Shown: in pieces, positions 28,963 to 36,788 of the stretch
Position numbering within the stretch: the stretch's first letter is position 1
Layout of the letters: each line of letters opens with the position of its first letter
Assembly (NCBI GenBank): GCA_016790575.1
Contig: JAEUOU010000024.1
Span: forward strand, 1-64,000
From: Burkholderiaceae bacterium
Lineage (GTDB): Bacteria > Pseudomonadota > Gammaproteobacteria > Burkholderiales > Burkholderiaceae_C
Length of the DNA: 64,000 bases
Reading direction: 5' to 3'
Translations under genes and position numbers: made by a program
Notes under the pieces: model-generated
Told to the model about the DNA's origin: nothing
Database searches by the model: none
What the model saw: the letters and a program-made list of their open reading frames with translations, nothing else

Positions 28963-29651
28963 GTCAGAACCTGTCCATCGTCCAGCTTGTGTTGCATGCC
29001 AGTCTGGTCGTGCAACTGGTCATGCTGCTGCTGGTTGCGGTGTCGGTCGCCAGCTGGGCCGCCATCTTTCGCAAGTTTTTCACGCTCAAGCGGGTGCGCA
29101 CCCTCAACGACAGCTTCGAGCGCGATTTCTGGTCCGGCACCAGCCTGAACGACCTCTATGCCGCTGCCGCCCAGAACGCCAAGAACGCCGGCCCGATGGA
29201 ACGCATTTTCGCCAGCGGCATGCGCGAATTCCAGAAACTGCGCGAGCGCGGCATCACCGACGCCGGCACCGTGCTTGACGGCGCGCGGCGCGCCATGCGC
29301 GCCAGTTACCAGCGCGAGCTGGACGCGATCGAATCGAACCTGTCACTGCTGGCTTCGGTCGGATCGGTATCGCCGTATCTGGGGCTGTTCGGCACGGTCT
29401 GGGGCATCATGCATGCGTTTACCGGGCTGGCCAGCCTGCAACAGGTGACCCTGGCAACCGTCGCACCGGGTATTGCCGAAGCGCTGGTGGCTACCGCCAT
29501 CGGGCTGTTCGCGGCCATCCCGGCGGTGGTGGCCTACAACCGCTTCGCACACGACATTGATCGCGTCGCCAACAAGCTGGAGACCTTCATCGAGGAGTTT
29601 TCCAACATCCTGCAGCGCAACCTGGGGGCCCATTCGGCCTCGGGGCACTGA
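28959..29651 (+). CDS. tolQ: Tol-Pal system inner membrane protein TolQ
   Basis: This 230-residue MotA/TolQ/ExbB-family protein has three membrane helices (about residues 17-36, 128-150 and 165-190). The conserved LSLLASVGSVSPYLGLFGTV and GIAEALVATAIGLFAAIPAV form the proton channel with TolR. It energises outer-membrane invagination at division. The start at 28959 overlaps ybgC; tolR follows after 30 bases. Confidence 0.97.
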   Translation: MSQNLSIVQLVLHASLVVQLVMLLLVAVSVASWAAIFRKFFTLKRVRTLNDSFERDFWSGTSLNDLYAAAAQNAKNAGPMERIFASGMREFQKLRERGITDAGTVLDGARRAMRASYQRELDAIESNLSLLASVGSVSPYLGLFGTVWGIMHAFTGLASLQQVTLATVAPGIAEALVATAIGLFAAIPAVVAYNRFAHDIDRVANKLETFIEEFSNILQRNLGAHSASGH

Positions 29652-29681
29652 GACCGTCAACCCTGCGGACCGGAGCCTGCC

Positions 29682-30107
<426 letters not shown>

Positions 30108-30160
30108 GCGGCTCTGCCTTCAGCCCGCGCAAGCGCCTGTCGTCCATCACAACCCCTGCC

Positions 30161-31078
30161 ATGTCCGCCACGGTCACCCGGATTCCTGACGACCCCGCGC
30201 TGTGGGCGCCGGCCCCCCCGCCGGGCCAGGGTCTGTCGGTCGGGCTGGCGCTGGCGGTACATGTTGTCCTGGTGCTGGCGCTGGCCTGGGGCACCCGCTG
30301 GCAGCGGGACGCCCCGGTCACCACGGTACAGGCCGAGCTGTGGGCGGCCATGCCCACCCTGGCGCCCACGCCAGCGCCCGCGCCAGCGCCTCCACCACCT
30401 CCTGCACCGGCGCCACAGCCCCGCCCCGCCCCGCCGCCGCCGGCTGCCCCACCGAAAGCCGCCTCGCCACCGGAAACCCGTAACGCGGCCATCGCCACCG
30501 AGCGCCAGCGCGCCGCGTCGGAAGCGGCACGCAAACTCGCCGAACAAAAAGCCGCCGAAGCCCTCAAAACCCGCCAGGCCGCCGAGGCAGCGAAGCGGCA
30601 CGAGCAGGAACAAAAGGCCGAGGCGGCCCGCAAACAGGCCGAAAAACGCGAGCAGGATGCCCGCCAGAAAGACCAGATCGAACGGGCAATGCGCCTGGCC
30701 GGAGCAGCCAGCCCCAGCCCGAACGCCAGCCCGGCAATGCCCAGCCCGGCTGCGGCGGCGGCACTGGCCGCGGGCGGCGCGACCCAGGCCAGCATCGGCG
30801 CCGCCGGCCCCTCGGCGACGTATGCCGGGCGGGTGGTGGCCGCCGTCAAACCCAACATCGTCTATCCGGACCTGATGGCCGGCAATCCGCGCGCCATCGT
30901 CGAGGTCCGCACCGCACCCGATGGCACCATCACCAGCCGGCGGCTGATCACCCCCAGCGGCCTGCGCGCATGGGACGACGCCGTGCTGCGGGCGCTGGAC
31001 AAGACCGAAAAAATGCCCCGCGACACCGACGGGCGGGTGCCCGCCGTGATCGAGATGGGCTTTCGACCGCGTGACTGA
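30161..31078 (+). CDS. tolA: cell envelope protein TolA
   Basis: This 305-residue protein has one membrane anchor (about residues 26-45), a Pro-rich stretch (65-105), a Lys/Glu/Ala-rich helical domain (about 110-185), and a C-terminal TolA/TonB-like domain with YAGRVVAAVKPNIVYPDLMA and VEVRTAPDGTITSRRL. It links the TolQR motor to Pal. The Pro-rich and helical parts are typical of betaproteobacterial TolA, but the helical domain is short compared with E. coli. tolB and pal do not follow; a convergent stress protein gene does. Confidence 0.93.
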   Translation: MSATVTRIPDDPALWAPAPPPGQGLSVGLALAVHVVLVLALAWGTRWQRDAPVTTVQAELWAAMPTLAPTPAPAPAPPPPPAPAPQPRPAPPPPAAPPKAASPPETRNAAIATERQRAASEAARKLAEQKAAEALKTRQAAEAAKRHEQEQKAEAARKQAEKREQDARQKDQIERAMRLAGAASPSPNASPAMPSPAAAAALAAGGATQASIGAAGPSATYAGRVVAAVKPNIVYPDLMAGNPRAIVEVRTAPDGTITSRRLITPSGLRAWDDAVLRALDKTEKMPRDTDGRVPAVIEMGFRPRD

Positions 31079-31089
31079 AGGCCACGGGT

Positions 31090-31155
31090 ACGAAAAACGC
31101 TACTTTTTCGGTAGCTGAAAGTGACCTTTTTACGATGGGTTTCTGGCAAAAAGAC
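31090..31155 (+). repeat. dispersed repeat copy B (between convergent tolA and usp)
   Basis: Core TAGC (31112-31115), 17 bases, CGATGGGT (from 31133). CTTTTT before and AAAAAG after the CGATGGGTTTCTGGC segment are complementary, and GCTAC/GTAGC flanks form a second small stem at 31099-31115. It may terminate tolA transcription. Confidence 0.85.
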
Positions 31156-31164
31156 CCAAAACCT

Positions 31165-31608
31165 TCATTCCGGAGCCCGAACCACCAGCACTGGCTGGTC
31201 GGCATGCTGCAGAACCCGCTGCGCGACACTGCCGAGCACCATTTTTTCCAGTCCGCGCCGGCCATGCGAGCCCATCACGATCAGGTCGGCCTCGATGGCA
31301 TTGGCGGTCTCGATGATGCCGCGCCACGGGGTATGGTTCTCCACCACGGTGGACTCCAGCGACACACCGGCCGCTTCGATCCGTTCGCGGGCCGCGCGGA
31401 TCGAGTCATTGGCCTCGGCGCTGGCCGCGCTCAGGTACGTGGCCTGGCCGTAGGCAAAGTCGGTGCCGACGCCGGTGAACGGATAGGGGTCGATGACATA
31501 GATCACCGTGACCTTGCCATCAAAGGCCTTGGCCAGATCAACCGCCTTGTCAACGGCCTTGAAGGACGTGGCCGAGCCGTCGACCGGAACCAGAATGTGC
31601 TTGAACAT
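31165..31608 (-). CDS. universal stress protein (UspA family)
   Basis: This 147-residue single-domain Usp starts MFKHILVPVDGSATSFKAVD and has the ATP-binding glycine motif GSHGRRGLEKMVLGSVAQRV near residues 110-130, followed by QPVLVVRAP. The start at 31608 has the ribosome site GAGGAG (31615-31620). An FNR-type box and a -10 element lie upstream at class II spacing (31637-31678), so expression under oxygen limitation is likely. Cytoplasmic; exact role unknown. Confidence 0.94.
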   Translation of the reverse strand: MFKHILVPVDGSATSFKAVDKAVDLAKAFDGKVTVIYVIDPYPFTGVGTDFAYGQATYLSAASAEANDSIRAARERIEAAGVSLESTVVENHTPWRGIIETANAIEADLIVMGSHGRRGLEKMVLGSVAQRVLQHADQPVLVVRAPE

Positions 31609-31636
31609 GGGTGACTCCTCTGTGGTGTGGTGCCCC

Positions 31637-31678
31637 ATTATGGGGACCGGCCCGACGCCACTTCTTGACCCGGATCAA
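31637..31678 (-). promoter_or_regulatory. FNR/Anr-type class II promoter of the usp gene
   Basis: TTGAC-CCGG-ATCAA at 31665-31678 is a near-perfect FNR/Anr box (consensus TTGAT-N4-ATCAA). On the minus strand CATAAT (31642-31637) is a -10 hexamer; the implied start near 31630 puts the box centre at -41.5, exactly the class II position. The box overlaps the stop codon of the upstream-facing dioxygenase gene. Confidence 0.75.
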
Positions 31679-32436
31679 GCGCCTGAGGGGTCCACCACTT
31701 CGGCATCCGGGAAACCGACCGCGCGCAGTGTCACCACCAGGGTATCGCGCCAGCCAAAGCCGGCCAGCGGCTGAATCGGTGTGGATTCATGGATGACCCG
31801 GTGGTCGTCGAGCAGCAACACCGACCACGGTTCGGTGAGCGTAAACCGTTGGCCGGTGGGGCCAGCGGCATCAAAAACCCGGGTCTCGCCGCCCTTGACG
31901 CCCTGGCGGGCCACCAGAAACACCGCCACCAGATCGACGCCGTCGCGGTGTGCGCCCTCGGGAGTGGGGCGACCGATGCCGTCGGTGGTGTCGATACGGA
32001 ACTGATGCGCCTCGCCGTACCAGGGCTCCACACCCCAGAGCCCGTCGGCCACCGTGCCCAGCCAGCACAGCAAACGCTGCCAGGTCACCGATGCGGTGGT
32101 GTCCGGCGCAATCGGCTCAAACCAGCGCGCCATGCCGCCATGCAGCGCGTTGTAGTCCACGCTCTGCCAGTGGGCGCGGTGCGACACCGGTACCACCTGG
32201 GCGTCACGAATCATGAAGCTCTCGTGCCGGCGGCGCCGGTAGCGCCCGCCGTCGCGCAGGTAGGCGTCCGGGGGCAGGTGATCCCAGTCGGCGGCCAGCT
32301 GGTGCAGCGCCGGCTCCGACAGGCCCGCAGCCTGCCGCACTGCCTGTGCCGACAGCACGCCGTAGCCCTGATCCCTCAGCGTCGCGGCAAGCGCCTCCGG
32401 AGCTGTGACGGGCGGGGCAAGAAGACTTTGGGGCAT
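31675..32436 (-). CDS. 2-oxoglutarate/Fe(II) dioxygenase (PF10014-like)
   Basis: The start at 32436 gives a 253-residue protein resembling the 2OG-Fe dioxygenase family that includes amino-acid hydroxylases such as the Bacillus isoleucine dioxygenase. The metal motif HxD is in EGAHRDGVDLVAV, the distal His in DDHRVIHESTPI, and the 2OG-binding Arg in GFGWRDTLVV. RRRRHESFMI and VPVSHRAHWQSVDYNALHGG are also family-like. The substrate is unknown. It lies between the FNR-type promoters of usp and hemerythrin; no such box points to its own start. Confidence 0.85.
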   Translation of the reverse strand: MPQSLLAPPVTAPEALAATLRDQGYGVLSAQAVRQAAGLSEPALHQLAADWDHLPPDAYLRDGGRYRRRRHESFMIRDAQVVPVSHRAHWQSVDYNALHGGMARWFEPIAPDTTASVTWQRLLCWLGTVADGLWGVEPWYGEAHQFRIDTTDGIGRPTPEGAHRDGVDLVAVFLVARQGVKGGETRVFDAAGPTGQRFTLTEPWSVLLLDDHRVIHESTPIQPLAGFGWRDTLVVTLRAVGFPDAEVVDPSGA

Positions 32437-32502
32437 GGCAGCGGGACGGGAAGAACGAGGCGGAAGAAGCGTTTCAGTATGGCAAGGACCTGGCGTCGTG
32501 GC

Positions 32503-32551
32503 ATGACCTGGATCAAGCCAGCGCGACACCGGCGCGGCTAAGCTTGCCACT
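32503..32551 (+). promoter_or_regulatory. FNR/Anr-type promoter of the hemerythrin gene
   Basis: ATGAC-CTGG-ATCAA at 32503-32516 matches the FNR box at eight of ten positions. TAAGCT (32539-32544) is a weak -10; a start near 32551 puts the box centre at about -41.5, again class II spacing. The layout mirrors the usp promoter. Confidence 0.6.
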
Positions 32552-32573
32552 TCGATTTTCGCAAAGCCTCATC

Positions 32574-33089
32574 ATGCCTTATCTCGAGTGGTCGGACGCC
32601 TTGGCCATGGACCTGCCGGTCATGGATCAGACGCACCGTGAATTCATTGATCTGCTCGGCGCCGCCGAGATGGCGCCCGACGACCAGTTGCTGGGCCGCT
32701 GGCGTGCGCTGGTGGCCCATACCGACGACCATTTCGCCCAGGAAGACCAGTGGATGGCGGCCACCCGGTTCTCTTCGACCAATTGCCACACCACGCAGCA
32801 CAAGGTGGTGCTGCAGGTTCTGCGCGAGGGACTCGCGCGCGGCGAGCGCGGCGAACTGGACGTCATCCGGGCGATGGTCCGCGAACTGTCGGCCTGGTTC
32901 CCGCACCATGCGCAGGCCATGGATGCCGCCCTGGCGCTGCACCTGCGCCGGGTGGGCTACGACCCCGAAACCGGTGTGGTGAGGATGCCCCAGGCGCTGC
33001 CCCAGGAGGTCATTCACGGCTGTGGCGGTGACACCTGTTCCGAGCCGGCCACCGCGACCCCGGCGGAGGCGGTCGCCACCCCGGCATGA
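32574..33089 (+). CDS. bacteriohemerythrin
   Basis: This 171-residue single-domain hemerythrin starts MPYLEWSDALAMDLPVMDQTH. The diiron ligands are all visible: HxxxE in HTDDHFAQEDQWM, HxxxH in HTTQHKVVLQ, His in WFPHHAQAMD and the paired Asp. Such proteins bind oxygen or sense and scavenge NO/O2. A C-terminal tail with HGCGGDTCSEP and an Ala/Thr/Pro-rich end goes beyond the usual length. The FNR-type box upstream fits a microaerobic role. It overlaps the YitT gene by 4 bases. Confidence 0.92.
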   Translation: MPYLEWSDALAMDLPVMDQTHREFIDLLGAAEMAPDDQLLGRWRALVAHTDDHFAQEDQWMAATRFSSTNCHTTQHKVVLQVLREGLARGERGELDVIRAMVRELSAWFPHHAQAMDAALALHLRRVGYDPETGVVRMPQALPQEVIHGCGGDTCSEPATATPAEAVATPA

Positions 33090-33748
33090 GCGCCCGTACC
33101 GCCCAGGCGCCCCTGGCGGCGCCCGCAGCGTCCAAAACGCCCGCCGCGCCCGGGGCCTTGCGCCATCGCCTGTACGAAGACGTGCAGGCACTGCTCACGG
33201 GTACGATGTTTGTGGCGCTGGGCGTGATGATGTTTGCACAGGCCTCGCTGCTCACCGGCGGCACCGCCGGCATCGCTTTCCTGCTGCATTACGGCGCCGG
33301 AACAAGCTTCGGCCTGGCGTTTTTTCTGATCAACCTGCCGTTCTACCTGCTGGCCTGGAAACGCATGGGCCCGGCGTTCACGGTCAAGACCTTTGTGGCC
33401 GTGGCGCTGCTGTCGCTGTTCACCTGGCTGTTGCCCAAAGGACTGAGTTTCGGCCATGTCGCACCGCCCCTGGCGGCGGTGCTCGGCGGGCTGCTGTGCG
33501 GCGCGGGCATGCTGATCCTGTTTCGCCACCGTGCCAGCCTGGGGGGACTCAATGTGGTCGTCCTGCTGCTGCAGGAGCGTTTTGGCTGGCGGGCCGGGTC
33601 CGTGCAGCTGGTGCTCGATTCGCTGATTGTCCTGACCGCGCTGTGGATCGCCGATCCGGGGCGGGTGGCGCTGTCGGTCCTGGGCGGTGTGGTGCTCAAC
33701 CTGGCGCTGGCCGTGAATCACCGGCCCGGCCGCTACGTGGCATTCTGA
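33086..33748 (+). CDS. YitT-family membrane protein
   Basis: This 220-residue protein has five or six predicted membrane helices beginning near residue 38. The conserved GTMFVALGVMMFAQASLLTG and GGTAGIAFLL near the N-terminus and HRASLGGLNVVVLLLQ in the middle match the YitT/DUF161 group. Function is not known. It overlaps the hemerythrin stop (ATGA), so it is co-translated in this putative FNR-controlled unit. The N-terminal 25 residues are Ala/Pro-rich. Confidence 0.88.
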   Translation: MSARTAQAPLAAPAASKTPAAPGALRHRLYEDVQALLTGTMFVALGVMMFAQASLLTGGTAGIAFLLHYGAGTSFGLAFFLINLPFYLLAWKRMGPAFTVKTFVAVALLSLFTWLLPKGLSFGHVAPPLAAVLGGLLCGAGMLILFRHRASLGGLNVVVLLLQERFGWRAGSVQLVLDSLIVLTALWIADPGRVALSVLGGVVLNLALAVNHRPGRYVAF

Positions 33749-33772
33749 GCCCGAGACGCGGCGGACCACCGC

Positions 33773-34450
33773 ATGAGCGCCACCCTGATCGTTGCCACCG
33801 TGGCACTGGCAGCGGCAATGCTGATGCGGCCCTGGCGCATGCTGCGCGACGGCACACTCGCCACGCCGCTGCTGGCGGCGCTGGTGGTTCTGCCCTGGCT
33901 GTGGGCCCTGCCGCGCCTGCACGCCATGCCCTTGCAGCTGCAATGGTCCGGAGCCTGTATGGTGCTGCTGACCCTGGGCTGGCCGCTGGCGGTGCCGGTC
34001 CTGCTGCTGGTCGCCTTCATTTCGTCCCTGTGGGCGCCGCTGCCGCTGCTGGAAACCATAGACCTCGCGGTCTGGCTGGGCATCGTGCCGGCCACCATTG
34101 CCCTGGCCTTGGGCGGCGCGCTGCGCCGCTGGGTCTGGCATCACCCCTTTGTCTACATCCTCGGGCGCGGCTTTCTGGGCACGGCCGTGGCGGTGTTCGG
34201 CGCCGGTTTGCTGGCGCAGTGGAGCGGTCAGGAACTGGCACACGTCAGCACCGGCCTGGGCCTGGTGGCCCGCTGGCTGATGGCCTGGGGCGATGCCTTC
34301 ATGACCGGCATGATGGCCGCCATCTTCGTCGCCTTCCGCCCGCAATGGCTGGCAACCTGGTCGGACATGATCTACCTCAACAAGAACGCCGATGCCGAAC
34401 CGGCGATTGATAAAGATCAGAACCGTCCGGACGAACCGGGCGGACAGTAG
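33773..34450 (+). CDS. polytopic membrane protein, possibly COG3235/CbiM-like
   Basis: This 225-residue protein has about six hydrophobic helices. The segment HHPFVYILGRGFLGTAVAV and the ending WGDAFMTGMMAAIFVAFRP resemble the membrane proteins annotated as COG3235 or energy-coupling-factor permease-like, but I am not certain. No partner ATPase is nearby. It follows the YitT gene by 24 bases and its 3' end contains an FNR-like sequence. A short charged tail completes it. Confidence 0.8.
   Translation: MSATLIVATVALAAAMLMRPWRMLRDGTLATPLLAALVVLPWLWALPRLHAMPLQLQWSGACMVLLTLGWPLAVPVLLLVAFISSLWAPLPLLETIDLAVWLGIVPATIALALGGALRRWVWHHPFVYILGRGFLGTAVAVFGAGLLAQWSGQELAHVSTGLGLVARWLMAWGDAFMTGMMAAIFVAFRPQWLATWSDMIYLNKNADAEPAIDKDQNRPDEPGGQ
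34407..34420 (+). promoter_or_regulatory. FNR-like box at the end of the preceding gene
   Basis: TTGAT-AAAG-ATCAG matches nine of ten positions of the FNR consensus. It lies 72 bases upstream of the DUF3149 start but inside coding sequence, and no convincing -10 lies at class II spacing. It may be chance. Confidence 0.35.
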
Positions 34451-34492
34451 CGGTCACTGCAACCGGGCGCACCGCGCTCCAGGAGACTGACC

Positions 34493-34636
34493 GTGAAACT
34501 CTTCAGCGATCTGATCGGCACCGACTACGGCCTCATGAGCCTGGTGGTCATCGCCATTACCTTGGGCATGGGTGTCTGGTACGTGCGTTACTTCGTGAAC
34601 AAGATAAACGAAGACGCGAAAAAGGCGGGCAAGTAA
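34493..34636 (+). CDS. DUF3149 mini-protein
   Basis: This 47-residue protein starts with GTG (34493) behind an AGGAG ribosome site (34481-34485) and reads VKLFSDLIGTDYGLMSLVV..., with one membrane helix (about 14-34) and a basic/acidic tail ending DAKKAGK. It matches the short DUF3149 family found in betaproteobacteria. The function is unknown. The stop codon sits in the loop of a GCGGGC/GCCCGC hairpin (34625-34642). Confidence 0.85.
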   Translation: MKLFSDLIGTDYGLMSLVVIAITLGMGVWYVRYFVNKINEDAKKAGK

Positions 34637-34642
34637 GCCCGC
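34625..34642 (+). terminator. hairpin over the DUF3149 stop codon
   Basis: GCGGGC-AAGTAA-GCCCGC forms a 6-bp GC stem with the TAA in the loop. No T-tract follows, so it may stabilise the mRNA end or act as a weak terminator between convergent genes. Confidence 0.4.
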
Positions 34643-34658
34643 AAGGGACGCTGGCGGT

Positions 34659-35867
34659 TCAGACCACCAGCGCCAGTGTCATACCGGCCTGGCGCAGCCG
34701 GTCGGCCAGCACCACCCCCAACCCGCTGGCCGGCGTCAGAACCCCGCCGCCGGACTTCCCGCCCGGCAATGCGCGGGCGTCCAACGCCAGGGCCAGCGCT
34801 GCCTCACACACCATCACCGTCGTGGCGCGGTTGCCGGGGTCACCCGACGCCGCCACCCGCGCGCGGGCCACCGTGCCGCGCGCACCGAAACCCACCAGTT
34901 CGCAGCGGAAACCGCCCCGGTTCATGCTGTCTTCGGACGGCCCCTCACCGGGCGCGGGCGCCAGCCGCCGCGCCAGCGCGCGCACCGGGGCGAGCTGGAG
35001 CGCCGCCTGCGAGGCGCCCATCCCGGCGCTCACCCCCGCCGCCATCAGCGCCGCCGCCGTGCCGGAGCCGAAACGCAGGTATTCCTGGTAGTGGAAACCG
35101 GGCCCGTAATCCAGCAGCGCGGCACTGCGCCGCACCACCCGGGTATTGACGGGGCCCATGAAAAACGGGCCGACCCAGGCCTTGAAATCGGCGTCGCGAT
35201 GCGGCGCCACGGGGTCCGCATCGGTGGGTCCGGCCGGGGGTCGGGTGTCCGCGGGATTGAGCAGCCACGGGTCGGCCAGGGCATCGGCCTGGCCGGAGTC
35301 GAGCATGTTCAGCGCCGACGCCAGCGTGCCGCCATTGAAGCCCCCGCGCAGCGAGAAAGCGGCCTTCACCCCCGTGCAGGGTTCGCCCTGGGCCGCGAAG
35401 TGCTGCACCAGCATCGCGGCACCCAGATCGGATGGCACGGAGTCAAAACCGCAGCAGGGGATGATGCGGGTGCCATCGGCGGCTGCCTGCGCATGGTGGC
35501 GGTCGATCAGGCCGCGCACCCACGGGGTCTCGCCGGTGATGTCCACATAGTGGGTGCGCTGCGCCACGCAGGCGGCGACCAGGGCACTGCCGAACAGGGC
35601 AAACGGCCCGGCCGTGCTGAGCACCACGCGGGTGTCGCCCGCCAGCGCGGCGAGTGCGCGCGCGTCGGCCGCATCGGCCACCACAATGCCGGCATGGGCC
35701 GCGCCCGGTCCGGCGGCCTGCCGGGCCGCCTCCAGCTTGTCGCGGTTGCGTCCGGCCAGCGCCCAGCGCAGCCCGCCCCCGTGCGCGGCGAAATACGCCA
35801 CGGTCTGGCGCCCGACAAAGCCGCTGGCGCCATAGAGAACCACGTCGTAAGGCCGGCTCTTGCTCAT
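34659..35867 (-). CDS. saccharopine-dehydrogenase-like trans-acting enoyl reductase
   Basis: The start at 35867 gives a 402-residue protein beginning MSKSRPYDVVLYGASGFVGR, a Rossmann NADP-binding domain, followed by LAGRNRDKLEAARQAAG and a VDITGETPWVRGLIDRHHAQ segment, and then IIPCCGFDSVPSDLGAAMLV. These match the trans-acting enoyl reductase/saccharopine dehydrogenase-like family, whose known mycobacterial members act in lipid synthesis. The substrate here is unknown. It is the last gene of a minus-strand group with an SDR and a serine hydrolase; a repeat copy lies between it and the SDR. Confidence 0.87.
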   Translation of the reverse strand: MSKSRPYDVVLYGASGFVGRQTVAYFAAHGGGLRWALAGRNRDKLEAARQAAGPGAAHAGIVVADAADARALAALAGDTRVVLSTAGPFALFGSALVAACVAQRTHYVDITGETPWVRGLIDRHHAQAAADGTRIIPCCGFDSVPSDLGAAMLVQHFAAQGEPCTGVKAAFSLRGGFNGGTLASALNMLDSGQADALADPWLLNPADTRPPAGPTDADPVAPHRDADFKAWVGPFFMGPVNTRVVRRSAALLDYGPGFHYQEYLRFGSGTAAALMAAGVSAGMGASQAALQLAPVRALARRLAPAPGEGPSEDSMNRGGFRCELVGFGARGTVARARVAASGDPGNRATTVMVCEAALALALDARALPGGKSGGGVLTPASGLGVVLADRLRQAGMTLALVV

Positions 35868-35887
35868 GTCACACCCCACATCGACTA

Positions 35888-35960
35888 TCGAATTTATAGC
35901 TTGAAAGCACTGCTTTTCGCTGGGTATTGCCCTGTTTTCTTCAAAACTGCCCGGTTTTGC
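35888..35960 (+). repeat. dispersed repeat copy C (SDR / enoyl reductase junction)
   Basis: Core TAGC (35897-35900), 17 bases, CGCTGGGT (from 35918), then ATTGCCCTGTTTTCTTCAAAACTG. Its right part encodes the last residues and stop of the SDR gene on the other strand. Confidence 0.85.
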
Positions 35961-36753
35961 GCCCGAACAGGCCGGCGACGCGACGCAACAGCCATTTGGG
36001 GGTGCCGCGCGAGGCCAGAACCGCCGCCTGGTTGACAGCGCCGGGCACACAGATGACGTCGCCGTTCATGCAGGCCGCAAAACCTTCGCGGGCCACCTCC
36101 TCGACGCGGCCGATCAGCATCCCGGGCAGGCGCGAAACCTGGGCATTGGCCGCGGCAGCGGAATCGAGCATGGGCGTGGCCGTGATGCCGGGGCACAACG
36201 CCGTCACGGTGACGCCGCTGTCACGCAGTTCGACCGCCAGCGATTCGGTCAACGACAGTACATACGCCTTGGTGGCGGCGTAGGTCGCCAGCGAGGGCAC
36301 CGGCTGGAACGCGGCGATGGAAGCCACGTTCAGCACCCGGCCGGCGCCCCGCTGCGCCATGGCGGGCACAAAGGCCGACAGCAGGGCCGTGAGCGCCGTG
36401 ATGTTGAGGTCGATCATCTGCCGGTGCACCGACGCCTCCTGACGCACAAACGCGCCCTGGGCCAGCACACCGGCGTTGTTGACCAGCACATCCACCGACA
36501 ACCCGGCGCGGTCAAGACGGGCGGCCAGTGCGGCGGCCGCGTGCGGCACCGCCAGGTCGGCCGGCTCGACCCGCACGGTAACGCCGTGGCGGGTGCGCAG
36601 CGCCGCGGCCAGCGCCTGCAGCTTGTCGGCGCTGCGGGCCACGAGAACCAGATCATGGCCGGCGGCCGCGAATTGGCCGGCCAGCGCCTCGCCAATTCCA
36701 GAGGATGCGCCCGTGACCAGGGCAAGGGGTTGGTGGGGGCGGACTCGGGACAT
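35941..36753 (-). CDS. short-chain dehydrogenase/reductase
   Basis: This 270-residue SDR has the NAD(P) motif TGASSGIGEALAGQF, the NNAG motif in VLVNNAGVLAQG, Ser in NVASIAAFQ and the catalytic YAATK (Tyr and Lys present). The C-terminus ends with LLRRVAGLFGRKTGQF, partly encoded by repeat copy C. Substrate unknown. It lies 35 bases downstream of the serine hydrolase and upstream of the enoyl-reductase-like gene, so a lipid-related set is possible. Confidence 0.9.
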   Translation of the reverse strand: MSRVRPHQPLALVTGASSGIGEALAGQFAAAGHDLVLVARSADKLQALAAALRTRHGVTVRVEPADLAVPHAAAALAARLDRAGLSVDVLVNNAGVLAQGAFVRQEASVHRQMIDLNITALTALLSAFVPAMAQRGAGRVLNVASIAAFQPVPSLATYAATKAYVLSLTESLAVELRDSGVTVTALCPGITATPMLDSAAAANAQVSRLPGMLIGRVEEVAREGFAACMNGDVICVPGAVNQAAVLASRGTPKWLLRRVAGLFGRKTGQF

Positions 36754-36788
36754 CAGGGCTCCGGGGTGAAAAAGACGGACCGCGCGAC

